Below, piece by piece: positions 9,361 to 22,230 of a stretch of DNA of 64,000 bases (position 1 is the first letter of the stretch; each line of letters opens with the position of its first letter). Under the pieces are notes generated by a model. It made no database searches, was not told where the DNA came from, and worked only from the letters and a program-made list of their open reading frames with translations. Both the position numbers and the translations under genes were made by a program. The DNA is from Hippasteria phrygiana (taxonomy: Eukaryota > Echinodermata > Asteroidea > Valvatida > Goniasteridae). The DNA is taken from positions 452,001 to 516,000 of the forward strand of contig JAZGUH010000451.1 of NCBI GenBank assembly GCA_037893225.1. Reading direction: 5' to 3'.

Positions 9361-10998
9361 TTCATCTGAAAATGTGGCAAACGTTAAGCAGTCACAATGC
9401 AGTAAACGGGAGAACGCACACAGAGTTCACGGGAAGAAATTTTTTGAGAGGTTTGCATTTTCTCGAAGAGTTCTAACGCTGTGAAGCTGGCGATGGTCTC
9501 AAATTGTTGCGCTAGATCTAAGCTACCCATACGTGTAAAAATTACTGGATTTTTTCAATATACCATTCAATTATGAACAGGGAAAGGAGGGGCGTTCATC
9601 TGAAAATTTGGCAAACGTTAAGCAGCCACAATGCAGTAAACGGGAGAACGCACACAGAGTTCACGGGAAGAAATTTGTTGCGAGGTTTGAATTTTCTCGA
9701 AGAGTTCTAACGCTGTGAAGCTAGCGATGGTCTCAAATTGTTGCGCTAGATCTAAGCTACTCATACGTGTGAAAATTACTGGATTTGGTCAATATCCCAG
9801 TAAATTATGAACAGGGAAAGGAGGGGCGTTCATCTGAAAATGTGGCAAACGTTAAGCAGTCACAATGCAATAAACGGGAGAACGCACACAGAGTTCACGG
9901 GAAGAAATTAGTTGCGAGGTTTGAATTTTCTCGAAGAGTTCTAACGCTATGAAGCTGGCGATGGTCTCAAATTGTTGCGCTAGATCTAAGCTACTCATAC
10001 GTGTGAAAATTGCTGGATTTGGTCAATATCCCATTAAATTATGAGCAGGGAAAGGAGGGGCGTTCATCTCAAAATGTGGCAAACGTTAAGCAGTCACAAT
10101 GCAGTAAACGGAAGAACGCAAACAGAGTTCACGTCAAGAAAATTGTTGCGAGGTTTGAATTTTCTCGAAGAGTTCTCACGCTATGAAGCTGGCGATGGTC
10201 TCAAATTGTTGCGCTAGATCTAAGCTACCCATACGTGTGAAAATTACTGGATTTGGTCAATATCCCATTCAATTATGAACAGGTAAAGGAGGGGCGTTCA
10301 TCTGAAAATATGGAAAACGTTAAGCAGTCACAATGCAGTAAACGGAAGAACGCACACAGAGTTCACAGAAGGAAATTTGTTGCGAGGTTTGAATTTTCTC
10401 GAAGAGTTCTAACGCTGTGAAGCTGGCGATGGTCTGAAATTGTTGCGCTATATCTAAGCTACCCGTAAGTGTGAAAATTACTGGATTTGGTCAATATCCC
10501 ATTAAATTATGAGCAGGGAAAGGAGGGGCGTTCATCTCAAAATGTGGCAAACGTTAAGCAGTCACAATGCAGAAAACGGAAGAACGCACACAGAGTTCAC
10601 GGGAAGAAATTTGTTGCGAGGTTTAAATTTTCTCGAAGAGTTCTAACGCTGTGAAGCTGGCGATGGTCTCAAATTGTTGCGCTAGATCTAAGCTACCCAT
10701 ACGTGTGAAAATTGCTGTATTTGGTCAATATCCCATTCAATTATGAACAGGGAAAGGATGGGCGTTCATCTGAAAATTTGGCAAATGTTAAGCAGCCACA
10801 ATGCAGTAAACGGGAGAACGCACACAGAGTTTATGGGAAGAAATTTGTTGCGAGGTTTGAATTTTCTCGAAGAGTTCTCACGCTGTGAAGCTGGCGATGG
10901 TCTGAAATTGTTGCGCTAGATCTAAGCTACGCGTAAGTGTGAAAATTACTGGATTTGGTCAATATCCCATTAAATTATGAGCAGGGAAAGGAGGGGCG
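9361..10998 (+). repeat. Seven-monomer unit I-C-H-E-F-G-A, copy 2
   Basis: Tandem copy of the preceding 1638 bp. Differences include GGATTTTTTCAATA near 9550 (GTTC elsewhere), TTCATCTG at the H start instead of TTCATTTG, and a last monomer that switches from A to F-like sequence (CTACGCGTAAGTG, then ATTAAATTATGAGC). Confidence 0.86.
9829..10062 (+). repeat. Monomer anatomy (example copy, class H)
   Basis: In phase-1 numbering the monomer has these parts. Positions 1-6 are TTCATC, and with the preceding GCG this boundary is nearly invariant. Positions 41-50 are AGTAAACGGG or a variant, one of the most class-informative segments. Positions 81-88 are TTGTTGCG, found again at 144-151. Positions 101-110 are TCTCGAAGAG. 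Positions 123-133 are GAAGCTGGCGA, very conserved. Positions 153-160 form the palindrome TAGATCTA. Positions 161-210 are AT-rich and class-variable. Positions 215-232 form a purine-rich tract ending in AGGAGGGG. A representative monomer is 43.6% GC with about 57% purines on this strand. Monomer length is 3 x 78, so stops recur in the same frame in every copy. Confidence 0.9.
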
Positions 10999-13572
10999 TT
11001 CATCTCAAAATGTGGCAAACGTTAAGCAGTCACAATGCAGAAAACGGAAGAACGCACACAGAGTTCACGGGAAGAAATTTGTTGCGAGGTTTAAATTTTC
11101 TCGAAGAGTTCTAACGCTGTGAAGCTGGCGATGGTCTCAAACTGTTGCGCTAGATCTAAGCTACCCATACGTGTGAAAATTGCTGTATTTGGTCAATATC
11201 CCATTCAATTATGAACAGGTAAAGGATGGGCGTTCATCTGAAAATGTGGCAAACGTTAAGCAGTCACAATGCAGAAAACGGAAGAACGCACACAGAGTTC
11301 ACGAGAAGAAATTTGTTGCGAGGTTTAAATTTTCTCGAAGAGTTCTAACGCTGTGAAGCTGGCGATGGTCTCAAATTGTTGCGCTAGATCTAAGCTACCC
11401 ATACATGTGAAAATTGCTGTATTTGGTCAATATCCCATTCAATTATGAACAGGGAAAGGATGGGCGTTCATCTGAAAATTTGGCAAATGTTAAGCAGCCA
11501 CAATGCAGTAAACGGGAGAACGCACACAGAGTTTATGGGAAGAAATTTGTTGCGAGGTTTGAATTTTCTCGAAGAGTTCTCACGCTGTGAAGCTGGCGAT
11601 GGTCTGAAATTGTTGCGCTAGATCTAAGCTACGCATAAGTGTGAAAATTACTGGATTTGGTCAATATACCATTCAATTATGAACAGGGAAAGGAGGGGCG
11701 TTCATCTGAAAATGTGGCAAACGTTAAGCAGCCACAATGCAGTAAACCGGAGAACGCACACAGAGTTCACGGGAAGAAATTTTTTGCGAGGTTTGAATTT
11801 TCTCGAAGAGTTCTAACGCTGTGAAGCTGGCGATGGTCTCAAATTGTTGCGCTAGATCTAAGCTACCCATACGAGTAAAAATTACTGGATTTGTTCAATA
11901 TACCATTCAATTATGAACAGGGAAAGGAGGGGCGTTCATCTGAAAATTTGGCAAACGTTAAGCAGCCACAATGCAGTAAACGGGAGAACGCACACAGAGT
12001 TCACGGGAAGAACTTTGTTGCGAGGTTTGAATTTTCTCGAATAGTTCTAACGATGTGAAGCTGGCGATTGTCTCAAATTGTTGCGCTAGATCTAAGCTAC
12101 TCATACGTGTGAAAATTGCTGTATTTGGTCAATATCCCATTAAATTATGAGCAGGGAAAGGAGGGGCGTTCATCTCAAAATGTGGCAAACGTTAAGCAGT
12201 CACAATGCAGTAAACGGAAGAACGCAAACATAGTTCACGTCAAGAAAATTGTTGCGAGGTTTGAATTTTCTCGAAGAGTTCTCACGCTATGAAGCTGGCG
12301 ATGGTCTCAAATTGTTGCGCTAGATCTAAGCTACCCATACGTATGAAAATTACTGGATTTGGTCAATATCCCATTCAATTATGAACAGGTAAAGGAGGGG
12401 CGTTCATCTGAAAATGTGGAAAACGTTAAGCAGTCACAATGCAGTAAACGGAAGAACGCACACAGAGTTCACAGAAGGAAATTTGTTGCGAGGTTTGAAT
12501 TTTCTCGAAGAGTTCTAACGCTGTGAAGCTGGCGATGGTCTGAAATTGTTGCGCTATATCTAAGCTACCCGTAAGTGTGAAAATTACTGGATTTGGTCAA
12601 TATCCCATTAAATTATGAGCAGGGAAAGGAGGGGCGTTCATCTCAAAATGTGGCAAACGTTAAGCAGTCACAATGCAGAAAACGGAAGAACGCACACAGA
12701 GTTCACGGGAAGAAATTTGTTGCGAGGTTTAAATTTTCTGGAAGAGTTCTAACGCTGTGAAGCTGGCGATGGTCTCAAATTGTTGCGCTAGATCTAAGCT
12801 ACCCATACGTGTGAAAATTGCTGTATTTGGTCAATATCCCATTCAATTATGAACAGGGAAAGGAGGGGCGTTCATCTGAAAATGTGGCAAACGTTAAGCA
12901 GCCACAATGCAGTAAACCGGAGAACGCACACAGAGTTCACGGGAAGAAATTTTTTGAGAGGTTCGAATTTTCTCGAAGAGTTCTAACGCTGTGAAGCTGG
13001 CGATGGTCTCAAATTGTTGCGCTAGATCTAAGCTACCCCTACGTGTAAAAATTACTGGATTTGTTCAATATACCATTCAATTATGAACAGGGAAAGGAGG
13101 GGCGTTCATCTGAAAATTTGGCAAACGTTAAGCAGCCACAATGCAGTAAACGGGAGAACGCACACAGAGTTCACGGGAAGAAATTTGTTGCGAGGTTTGA
13201 ATTTTCTCGAAGAGTTCTAACGCTGTGAAGCTAGCGATGGTCTCAAATTGTTGCGCTAGATCTAAGCTACCCATACGTGTGAAAATTACTGGATTTGGTC
13301 AATATCCAAGTAAATTATGAACAGGGAAAGGAGGGGCGTTCATTTGAAAATGTGGCAAACGTTAAGCAGTCACAATGCAATAAACGGGAGAACGCACACA
13401 GAGTTCACGGGAAGAAATTAGTTGCGAGGTTTGAATTTTCTCGAAGAGTTCTAACGCTATGAAGCTGGCGATGGTCTCAAATTGTTGCGCTAGATCTAAG
13501 CTACGCATAAGTGTGAAAATTACTGGATTTGGTCAATATACCATTCAATTATGAACAGGGAAAGGAGGGGCG
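10999..13572 (+). repeat. G, G, A, B, D, E, F, G, B, C, H/A: start of a long-range copy
   Basis: The first G has the private AAACTGTTGCG and ends GAACAGGTAAAGGATGGG. From within the second G (about 11,257) to about 13,500 the sequence repeats 961-3204 at an offset of 10,296 bp, including CACGAGAAG, CCATACATG, CATACGAGTAAAA, TTCTGGAAG, GGTTCGAA and TATCCAAG. A private change, AACATAG for AACAGAG, lies near 12,230. The last monomer begins as H and ends as A. Confidence 0.82.
13480..13504 (+). other. Recombination junction (offset 10,296 to 8658)
   Basis: Left of this interval the sequence matches about 3.1-3.2 kb (CTATGAAGC, GGTCTCAAAT, class H). Right of it the sequence matches about 4.85 kb (CTACGCATAAG, class A). 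The switch lies within the shared segment from ATTGTTGCGC to TAAGCTAC and removes exactly seven monomers (1638 bp) relative to the first copy. It is seamless and keeps monomer phase, as expected from homologous unequal exchange. Confidence 0.75.
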
Positions 13573-16380
13573 TTCATCTGAAAATGTGGCAAACGTTAAG
13601 CAGCCACAATGCAGTAAACCGGAGAACGCACACAGAGTTCACGGAAAGAAATTTTTTGAGAGGTTTGAATTTTCTAGAAGAGTTCTAACGCTGTGAAGCT
13701 GGCGATGGTCTCAAATTGTTGCGCTAGATCTAAGCTACCCATACGTGTAAAAATTACTGGATTTGTTCAATATACCATTCAATTATGAGCAGGGAAAGGA
13801 GGGGCGTTCATCTCAAAATGTGGCAAACGTTAAGCAGTCACAATGCAGTAAACGGAAGAACGCAAACAGAGTTCACGTCAAGAAAATTGTTGCGAGGTTT
13901 GAATTTTCTCGAAGAGTTCTCACGCTATGAAGCTGGCGATGGTCTCAAATTGTTGCGCTAGATCTAAGCTACCCATACGTGTGAAAATTACTGGATTTGG
14001 TCAATATCCCATTCAATTATGAACAGGTAAAGGAGGGGCGTTCATCTGAAAATGTGGAAAACGTTAAGCAGTCACAATGCAGTAAACGGAAGAACGCACA
14101 CAGAGTTCACAGAAGGAAATTTGTTGCGAGGTTTGAATTTTCTCGAAGAGTTCTAACGCTGTGAAGCTGGCGATGGTCTGAAATTGTTGCGCTATATCTA
14201 AGCTACGCATAAGTGTGAAAATTACTGGATTTGGTCAATATACCATTCAATTATGAACAGGGAAAGGAGGGGCGTTCATCTGAAAATGTGGCAAACGTTA
14301 AGCAGCCACAATGCAGAAAACGGAAGAACGCACACAGAGTTCACGGGAAGAAATTTGTTGCGAGGTTTAAATTTTCTCGAAGAGTTCTAACGATGTGAAG
14401 CTGGCGATGGTCTCAAATTGTTGCGCTAGATCTAAGCTACCCATACGTGTGAAAATTGCTGTATTTGGTCAATATCCCATTCAATTATGAACAGGGAAAG
14501 GATGGGCGTTCATCTGAAAATTTGGCAAATGTTAAGCAGTCACAATGCAGTAAACGGGAGAATGCACACAGAGTTTATGGGAAGACATTTGTTGCGAGGT
14601 TTGAATTTTCTCGAAGAGTTCTAACGCTGTGAAGCTGGCGATGGTCTCAAATTGTTGCGCTAGATCTAAGCTACCCATACGTGTGAAAATTGCTGTATTT
14701 GGTCAATATCCCATTAAATTATGAACAGGTAAAGGAGGGGCGTTCATCTGAAAATGTGGAAAACGTTAAGCAGTCACAATGCAGTAAACGGAAGAACGCA
14801 CACAGAGTTCACAGAAGGAAATTTGTTACGAGGTTTGAATTTTCTCGAAGAGTTCTAACGCTGTGAAGCTGGCGATGGTCTGAAATTGTTGCGCTATATC
14901 TAAGCTACCCGTAAGTGTGAAAATTACTGGATTTGGTCAATATCCCATTCAATTATGAACAGGGAAAGGATGGGCGTTCATCTGAAAATTTGGCAAATGT
15001 TAAGCAGCCACAATGCAGTAAACGGGAGAACGCACACAGAGTTTATGGGAAGAAATTTGTTGCGAGGTTTGAATTTTCTCGAAGAGTTCTCACGCTGTGA
15101 AGCTGGCGATGGTCTGAAATTGTTGCGCTAGATCTAAGCTACGCATAAGTGTGAAAATTACTGGATTTGGTCAATATACCATTCAATTATGAACAGGGAA
15201 AGGAGGGGCGTTCATCTGAAAATGTGGCAAACGTTAAGCAGCCACAATGCAGTAAACCGGAGAACGCACACAGAGTTCACGGGAAGAAATTTTTTGAGAG
15301 GTTTGAATTTTCTCGAAGAGTTCTAACGCTGTGAAGCTGGCGATGGTCTCAAATTGTTGCGCTAGATCTAAGCTACCCATACGTGTAAAAATTACTGGAT
15401 TTGTTCAATATACCATTCAATTATGAACAGGGAAAGGAGGGGCGTTCATCTGAAAATTTGGCAAACGTTAAGCAGCCACAATGCAGTAAACGGGAGAACG
15501 CACACAGAGTTCACGGGAAGAACTTTGTTGCGAGGTTTGAATTTTCTCGAATAGTTCTAACGATGTGAAGCTGGCGATTGTCTCAAATTGTTGCGCTAGA
15601 TCTAAGCTACTCATACGTGTGAAAATTGCTGGATTTGGTCAATATCCCATTACATTATGAGCAGGGAAAGGAGGGGCGTTCATCTCAAAATGTGGCAAAC
15701 GTTAAGCAGTCACAATGCAGTAAACGGAAGAACGCAAACAGAGTTCACGTCAAGAAAATTGTTGCGAGGTTTGAATTTTCTCGAAGAGTTCTCACGCTAT
15801 GAAGCTGGCGATGGTCTCAAATTGTTGCGCTAGATCTAAGCTACCCATACGTGTGAAAATTACTGGATTTGGTCAATATCCCATTCAATTATGAGCAGGG
15901 AAAGGAGGGGCGTTCATCTCAAAATGTGGCAAACGTTAAGCAGTCACAATGCAGAAAACGGAAGAACGCACACAGAGTTCACGGGAAGAAATTTGTTGCG
16001 AGGTTTAAATTTTCTCGAAGAGTTCTAACGCTGTGAAGCTGGCGATGGTCTCAAATTGTTGCGCTAGATCTAAGCTACCCATACGTGTGAAAATTGCTGT
16101 ATTTGGTCAATATCCCATTCAATTATGAACAGGGAAAGGATGGGCGTTCATCTGAAAATTTGGCAAATGTTAAGCAGCCACAATGCAGTAAACGGGAGAA
16201 CGCACACAGAGTTTATGGGAAGACATTTGTTGCGAGGTTTGAATTTTCTCGAAGAGTTCTAACGCTGTGAAGCTGGCGATGGTCTCAAATTGTTGCGCTA
16301 GATCTAAGCTACCCATACGTGTGAAAATTGCTGTATTTGGTCAATATCCCATTAAATTATGAACAGGGAAAGGAGGGGCG
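13573..16380 (+). repeat. Second copy of 4915-7722
   Basis: Twelve monomers: B, E, F/A, B/G, A2, F, A, B, D, E, G, A2. They match 4915-7722 at an offset of 8658 bp, with the private markers GAGAATGCAC, TTGTTACGAGG and ATTACATTATG retained. One difference seen is CATACGTGTG near 13,980 where 5322 has CATACGAGTG. Confidence 0.86.
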
Positions 16381-18018
16381 TTCATCTGAAAATGTGGCAA
16401 ACGTTAAGCAGTCACAATGCAGTAAACGGGAGAACGCACACAGAGTTCACGGGAAGAAATTTTTTGAGAGGTTTGCATTTTCTCGAAGAGTTCTAACGCT
16501 GTGAAGCTGGCGATGGTCTCAAATTGTTGCGCTAGATCTAAGCTACCCATACGTGTAAAAATTACTGGATTTGTTCAATATACCATTCAATTATGAACAG
16601 GGAAAGGAGGGGCGTTCATCTGAAAATTTGGCAAACGTTAAGCAGCCACAATGCAGTAAACGGGAGAACGCACACAGAGTTCACGGGAAGAAATTTGTTG
16701 CGAGGTTTGAATTTTCTCGAAGAGTTCTAACGCTGTGAAGCTAGCGATGGTCTCAAATTGTTGCGCTAGATCTAAGCTACTCATACGTGTGAAAATTACT
16801 GGATTTGGTCAATATCCCAGTAAATTATGAACAGGGAAAGGAGGGGCGTTCATTTGAAAATGTGGCAAACGTTAAGCAGTCACAATGCAATAAACGGGAG
16901 AACGCACACAGAGTTCACGGGAAGAAATTAGTTGCGAGGTTTGAATTTTCTCGAAGAGTTCTAACGCTATGAAGCTGGCGATGGTCTCAAATTGTTGCGC
17001 TAGATCTAAGCTACTCATACGTGTGAAAATTGCTGGATTTGGTCAATATCCCATTAAATTATGAGCAGGGAAAGGAGGGGCGTTCATCTCAAAATGTGGC
17101 AAACGTTAAGCAGTCACAATGCAGTAAACGGAAGAACGCAAACAGAGTTCACGTCAAGAAAATTGTTGCGAGGTTTGAATTTTCTCGAAGAGTTCTCACG
17201 CTATGAAGCTGGCGATGGTCTCAAATTGTTGCGCTAGATCTAAGCTACCCATACGTGTGCAAATTACTGGATTTGGTCAATATCCCATTCAATTATGAAC
17301 AGGTAAAGGAGGGGCGTTCATCTGAAAATATGGAAAACGTTAAGCAGTCACAATGCAGTAAACGGAAGAACGCACACAGAGTTCACAGAAGGAAATTTGT
17401 TGCGAGGTTTGAATTTTCTCGAAGAGTTCTAACGCTGTGAAGCTGGCGATGGTCTGAAATTGTTGCGCTATATCTAAGCTACCCGTAAGTGTGAAAATTA
17501 CTGGATTTGGTCAATATCCCATTAAATTATGAGCAGGGAAAGGAGGGGCGTTCATCTCAAAATGTGGCAAACGTTAAGCAGTCACAATGCAGAAAACGGA
17601 AGAACGCACACAGAGTTCACGGGAAGAAATTTGTTGCGAGGTTTAAATTTTCTCGAAGAGTTCTAACGCTGTGAAGCTGGCGATGGTCTCAAATTGTTGC
17701 GCTAGATCTAAGCTACCCATACGTGTGAAAATTGCTGTATTTGGTCAATATCCCATTCAATTATGAACAGGGAAAGGATGGGCGTTCATCTGAAAATTTG
17801 GCAAATGTTAAGCAGCCACAATGCAGTAAACGGGAGAACGCACACAGAGTTTATGGGAAGAAATTTGTTGCGAGGTTTGAATTTTCTCGAAGAGTTCTCA
17901 CGCTGTGAAGCTGGCGATGGTCTGAAATTGTTGCGCTAGATCTAAGCTACGCATAAGTGTGAAAATTACTGGATTTGGTCAATATACCATTCAATTATGA
18001 ACAGGGAAAGGAGGGGCG
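16381..18018 (+). repeat. Seven-monomer unit I-C-H-E-F-G-A, copy 3
   Basis: Matches 7723-9360 at an 8658-bp offset, including GTGTGCAAATTACTGG at about 17,255. It has AATGTGG at 16,395 where copy 1 has AATGCGG at 7737. Confidence 0.87.
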
Positions 18019-19656
18019 TTCATCTGAAAATGTGGCAAACGTTAAGCAGTCACAATGCAGTAAACGGGAGAACGCACACAGAGTTCACGGGAAGAAATTT
18101 TTTGAGAGGTTTGCATTTTCTCGAAGAGTTCTAACGCTGTGAAGCTGGCGATGGTCTCAAATTGTTGCGCTAGATCTAAGCTACCCATACGTGTAAAAAT
18201 TACTGGATTTGTTCAATATACCATTCAATTATGAACAGGGAAAGGAGGGGCGTTCATCTGAAAATTTGGCAAACGTTAAGCAGCCACAATGCAGTAAACG
18301 GGAGAACGCACACAGAGTTCACGGGAAGAAATTTGTTGCGAGGTTTGAATTTTCTCGAAGAGTTCTAACGCTGTGAAGCTAGCGATGGTCTCAAATTGTT
18401 GCGCTAGATCTAAGCTACTCATACGTGTGAAAATTACTGGATTTGGTCAATATCCCAGTAAATTATGAACAGGGAAAGGAGGGGCGTTCATCTGAAAATG
18501 TGGCAAACGTTAAGCAGTCACAATGCAATAAACGGGAGAACGCACACAGAGTTCACGGGAAGAAATTAGTTGCGAGGTTTGAATTTTCTCGAAGAGTTCT
18601 AACGCTATGAAGCTGGCGATGGTCTCAAATTGTTGCGCTAGATCTAAGCTACTCATACGTGTGAAAATTGCTGGATTTGGTCAATATCCCATTAAATTAT
18701 GAGCAGGGAAAGGAGGGGCGTTCATCTCAAAATGTGGCAAACGTTAAGCAGTCACAATGCAGTAAACGGAAGAACGCAAACAGAGTTCACGTCAAGAAAA
18801 TTGTTGCGAGGTTTGAATTTTCTCGAAGAGTTCTCACGCTATGAAGCTGGCGATGGTCTCAAATTGTTGCGCTAGATCTAAGCTACCCATACGTGTGAAA
18901 ATTACTGGATTTGGTCAATATCCCATTCAATTATGAACAGGTAAAGGAGGGGCGTTCATCTGAAAATATGGAAAACGTTAAGCAGTCACAATGCAGTAAA
19001 CGGAAGAACGCACACAGAGTTCACAGAAGGAAATTTGTTGCGAGGTTTGAATTTTCTCGAAGAGTTCTAACGCTGTGAAGCTGGCGATGGTCTGAAATTG
19101 TTGCGCTATATCTAAGCTACCCGTAAGTGTGAAAATTACTGGATTTGGTCAATATCCCATTAAATTATGAGCAGGGAAAGGAGGGGCGTTCATCTCAAAA
19201 TGTGGCAAACGTTAAGCAGTCACAATGCAGAAAACGGAAGAACGCACACAGAGTTCACGGGAAGAAATTTGTTGCGAGGTTTAAATTTTCTCGAAGAGTT
19301 CTAACGCTGTGAAGCTGGCGATGGTCTCAAATTGTTGCGCTAGATCTAAGCTACCCATACGTGTGAAAATTGCTGTATTTGGTCAATATCCCATTCAATT
19401 ATGAACAGGGAAAGGATGGGCGTTCATCTGAAAATTTGGCAAATGTTAAGCAGCCACAATGCAGTAAACGGGAGAACGCACACAGAGTTTATGGGAAGAA
19501 ATTTGTTGCGAGGTTTGAATTTTCTCGAAGAGTTCTCACGCTGTGAAGCTGGCGATGGTCTGAAATTGTTGCGCTAGATCTAAGCTACGCGTAAGTGTGA
19601 AAATTACTGGATTTGGTCAATATCCCATTAAATTATGAGCAGGGAAAGGAGGGGCG
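18019..19656 (+). repeat. Seven-monomer unit I-C-H-E-F-G-A, copy 4
   Basis: Matches 9361-10998 at an 8658-bp offset, including the CTACGCGTAAGTG ending. It has TTTGTTC at 18,211 where copy 2 has TTTTTTC at 9553. Since copies 1-2 and 3-4 pair by long-range offset, the seven-mer was doubled before the large duplication. Confidence 0.87.
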
Positions 19657-21528
19657 TTCATCTCAAAATGTGGCAAACGTTAAGCAGTCACAATGCAGAA
19701 AACGGAAGAACGCACACAGAGTTCACGGGAAGAAATTTGTTGCGAGGTTTAAATTTTCTCGAAGAGTTCTAACGCTGTGAAGCTGGCGATGGTCTCAAAC
19801 TGTTGCGCTAGATCTAAGCTACCCATACGTGTGAAAATTGCTGTATTTGGTCAATATCCCATTCAATTATGAACAGGTAAAGGATGGGCGTTCATCTGAA
19901 AATTTGGAAAATGTTAAGCAGCCACAATGCAGTAAACGGGAGAACGCACACAGAGTTTATGGGAAGAAATTTGTTGCGAGGTTTGAATTTTCTCGAAGAG
20001 TTCTCACGCTGTGAAGCTGGCGATGGTCTGAAATTGTTGCGCTAGATCTAAGCTACGCATAAGTGTGAAAATTACTGGATTTGGTCAATATACCATTCAA
20101 TTATGAACAGGGAAAGGAGGGGCGTTCATCTGAAAATGTGGCAAACGTTAAGCAGCCACAATGCAGTAAACCGGAGAACGCACACAGAGTTCACGGGAAG
20201 AAATTTTTTGAGAGGTTTGAATTTTCTCGAAGAGTTCTAACGCTGTGAAGCTGGCGATGGTCTCAAATTGTTGCGCTAGATCTAAGCTACCCATACGTGT
20301 AAAAATTACTGGATTTGTTCAATATACCATTCAATTATGAACAGGGAAAGGAGGGGCGTTCATTTGAAAATTTGGCAAACGTTAAGCAGCCACAATGCAG
20401 TAAACGGGAGAACGCACACAGAGTTCACGGGAAGAACTTTGTTGCGAGGTTTGAATTTTCTCGAATAGTTCTAACGATGTGAAGCTGGCGATTGTCTCAA
20501 ATTGTTGCGCTAGATCTAAGCTACTCATACGTGTGAAAATTGCTGGATTTGGTCAATATCCCATTAAATTATGAGCAGGGAAAGGAGGGGCGTTCATCTC
20601 AAAATGTGGCAAACGTTAAGCAGTCACAATGCAGTAAACGGAAGAACGCAAACAGAGTTCACGTCAAGAAAATTGTTGCGAGGTTTGAATTTTCTCGAAG
20701 AGTTCTCACGCTATGAAGCTGGCGATGGTCTCAAATTGTTGCGCTATATCTAAGCTACCCATACGTGTGAAAATTACTGGATTTGGTCAATTTCCCATTC
20801 AATTATGAACAGGTAAAGGAGGGGCGTTCATCTGAAAATGTGGAAAACGTTAAGCAGTCACAATGCAGTAAACGGAAGAACGCACACAGAGTTCACAGAA
20901 GGAAATTTGTTGCGAGGTTTGAATTTTCTCGAAGAGTTCTAACGCTGTGAAGCTGGCGATGGTCTGAAATTGTTGCGCTATATCTAAGCTAATCGTAAGT
21001 GTGAAAATTACTGGATTTGGTCAATATCCCATTAAATTATGAGCAGGGAAAGGAGGGGCGTTCATCTCAAAATGTGGCAAACGTTAAGCAGTCACAATGC
21101 AGAAAACGGAAGAACGCACACAGAGTTCACGGGAAGAAATTTGTTGCGAGGTTAAAATTTTCTCGAAGAGTTCTAACGCTGTGAAGCTGGCGATGGTCTC
21201 AAATTGTTGCACTAGATCTAAGCTACCCATACGTGTGAAAATTGCTGTATTTGGTCAATATCCCATTCAATTATGAACAGGGAAAGGACGGGCGTTCATC
21301 TGAAAATTTGGCAAATGTTAAGCAGCCACAATGCAGTAAACGGGAGAACGCACACAGAGTTTATGGGAAGACATTTGTTGCGAGGTTTGAATTTTCTCGA
21401 AGAGTTCTAACGCTGTGAAGCTGGCGATGGTCTCAAATTGTTGCGCTAGATCTAAGCTACCCATACGTGTGAAAATTGCTGTATTTGGTCAATATCCCAT
21501 TAAATTATGAACAGGGAAAGGAGGGGCG
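19657..21528 (+). repeat. G plus cycle A-B-D-E-F-G and A2
   Basis: The G at 19,657 repeats 10,999 (AAACTGTTGCG) and closes the long-range copy; similarity ends at about 19,893. The next A has the unusual TTTGGAAAATG. B, D, E, F, G and A2 follow with scattered private changes: TCAATTTCCC at the E end, CTAATCGTAAG in F, GAGGTTAAAATTTTC and TTGCACTAG in G, and GGACGGGCG at the end of G. Confidence 0.8.
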
Positions 21529-22230
21529 TTCATCTGAAAATGTGGAAAACGTTAAGCAGTCACAATGCAGTAAACGGAAGAACGCACACAGAGTTCACAG
21601 AAGGAAATTTGTTGCGAGGTTTGAATTTTCTCGAAGAGTTCTAACGCTGTGAAGCTGGCGATGGTCTGAAATTGTTGCGCTATATCTAAGCTACCCGTAA
21701 GTGTGAAAATTACTGGATTTGGTCAATATCCCATTAAATTATGAGCAGGGAAAGGAGGGGCGTTCATCTCAAAATGTGGCAAACGTTAAGCAGTCACAAT
21801 GCAGAAAACGGAAGAACGCACACAGAGTTCACGGGAAGAAATTTGTTGCGAGGTTTAAATTTTCTCGAAGAGTTCTAACGCTGTGAAGCTGGCGATGGTC
21901 TCAAATTGTTGCGCTAGATCTAAGCTACCCATACGTGTGAAAATTGCTGTATTTGGTCAATATCCCATTCAATTATGAACAGGGAAAGGATGGGCGTTCA
22001 TCTGAAAATTTGGCAAATGTTAAGCAGCCACAATGCAGTAAACGGGAGAACGCACACAGAGTTTATGGGAAGAAATTTGTTGCGAGGTTTGAATTTTCTC
22101 GAAGAGTTCTCACGCTGTGAAGCTGGCGATGGTCTGAAATTGTTGCGCTAGATCTAAGCTACGCATAAGTGTGAAAATTACTGGATTTGGTCAATATACC
22201 ATTCAATTATGAACAGGGAAAGGAGGGGCG
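21529..22230 (+). repeat. Three-monomer unit F-G-A
   Basis: 702 bp. The order F-G-A repeats at 22231-22932 and again at 23167-23868, giving short cycles that lack E and C/D/H monomers. The A at 22,699 has CTACGCATCAGTG and GGTTAATATACC, private changes not seen in its neighbours. Confidence 0.82.

Noticed and set aside
20571..20753. 60-codon open frame, similar to 35,080-35,262
   Set aside because: Translation of class E sequence in which CTATATC replaces CTAGATC and removes a TAG stop. No sign of a real gene.
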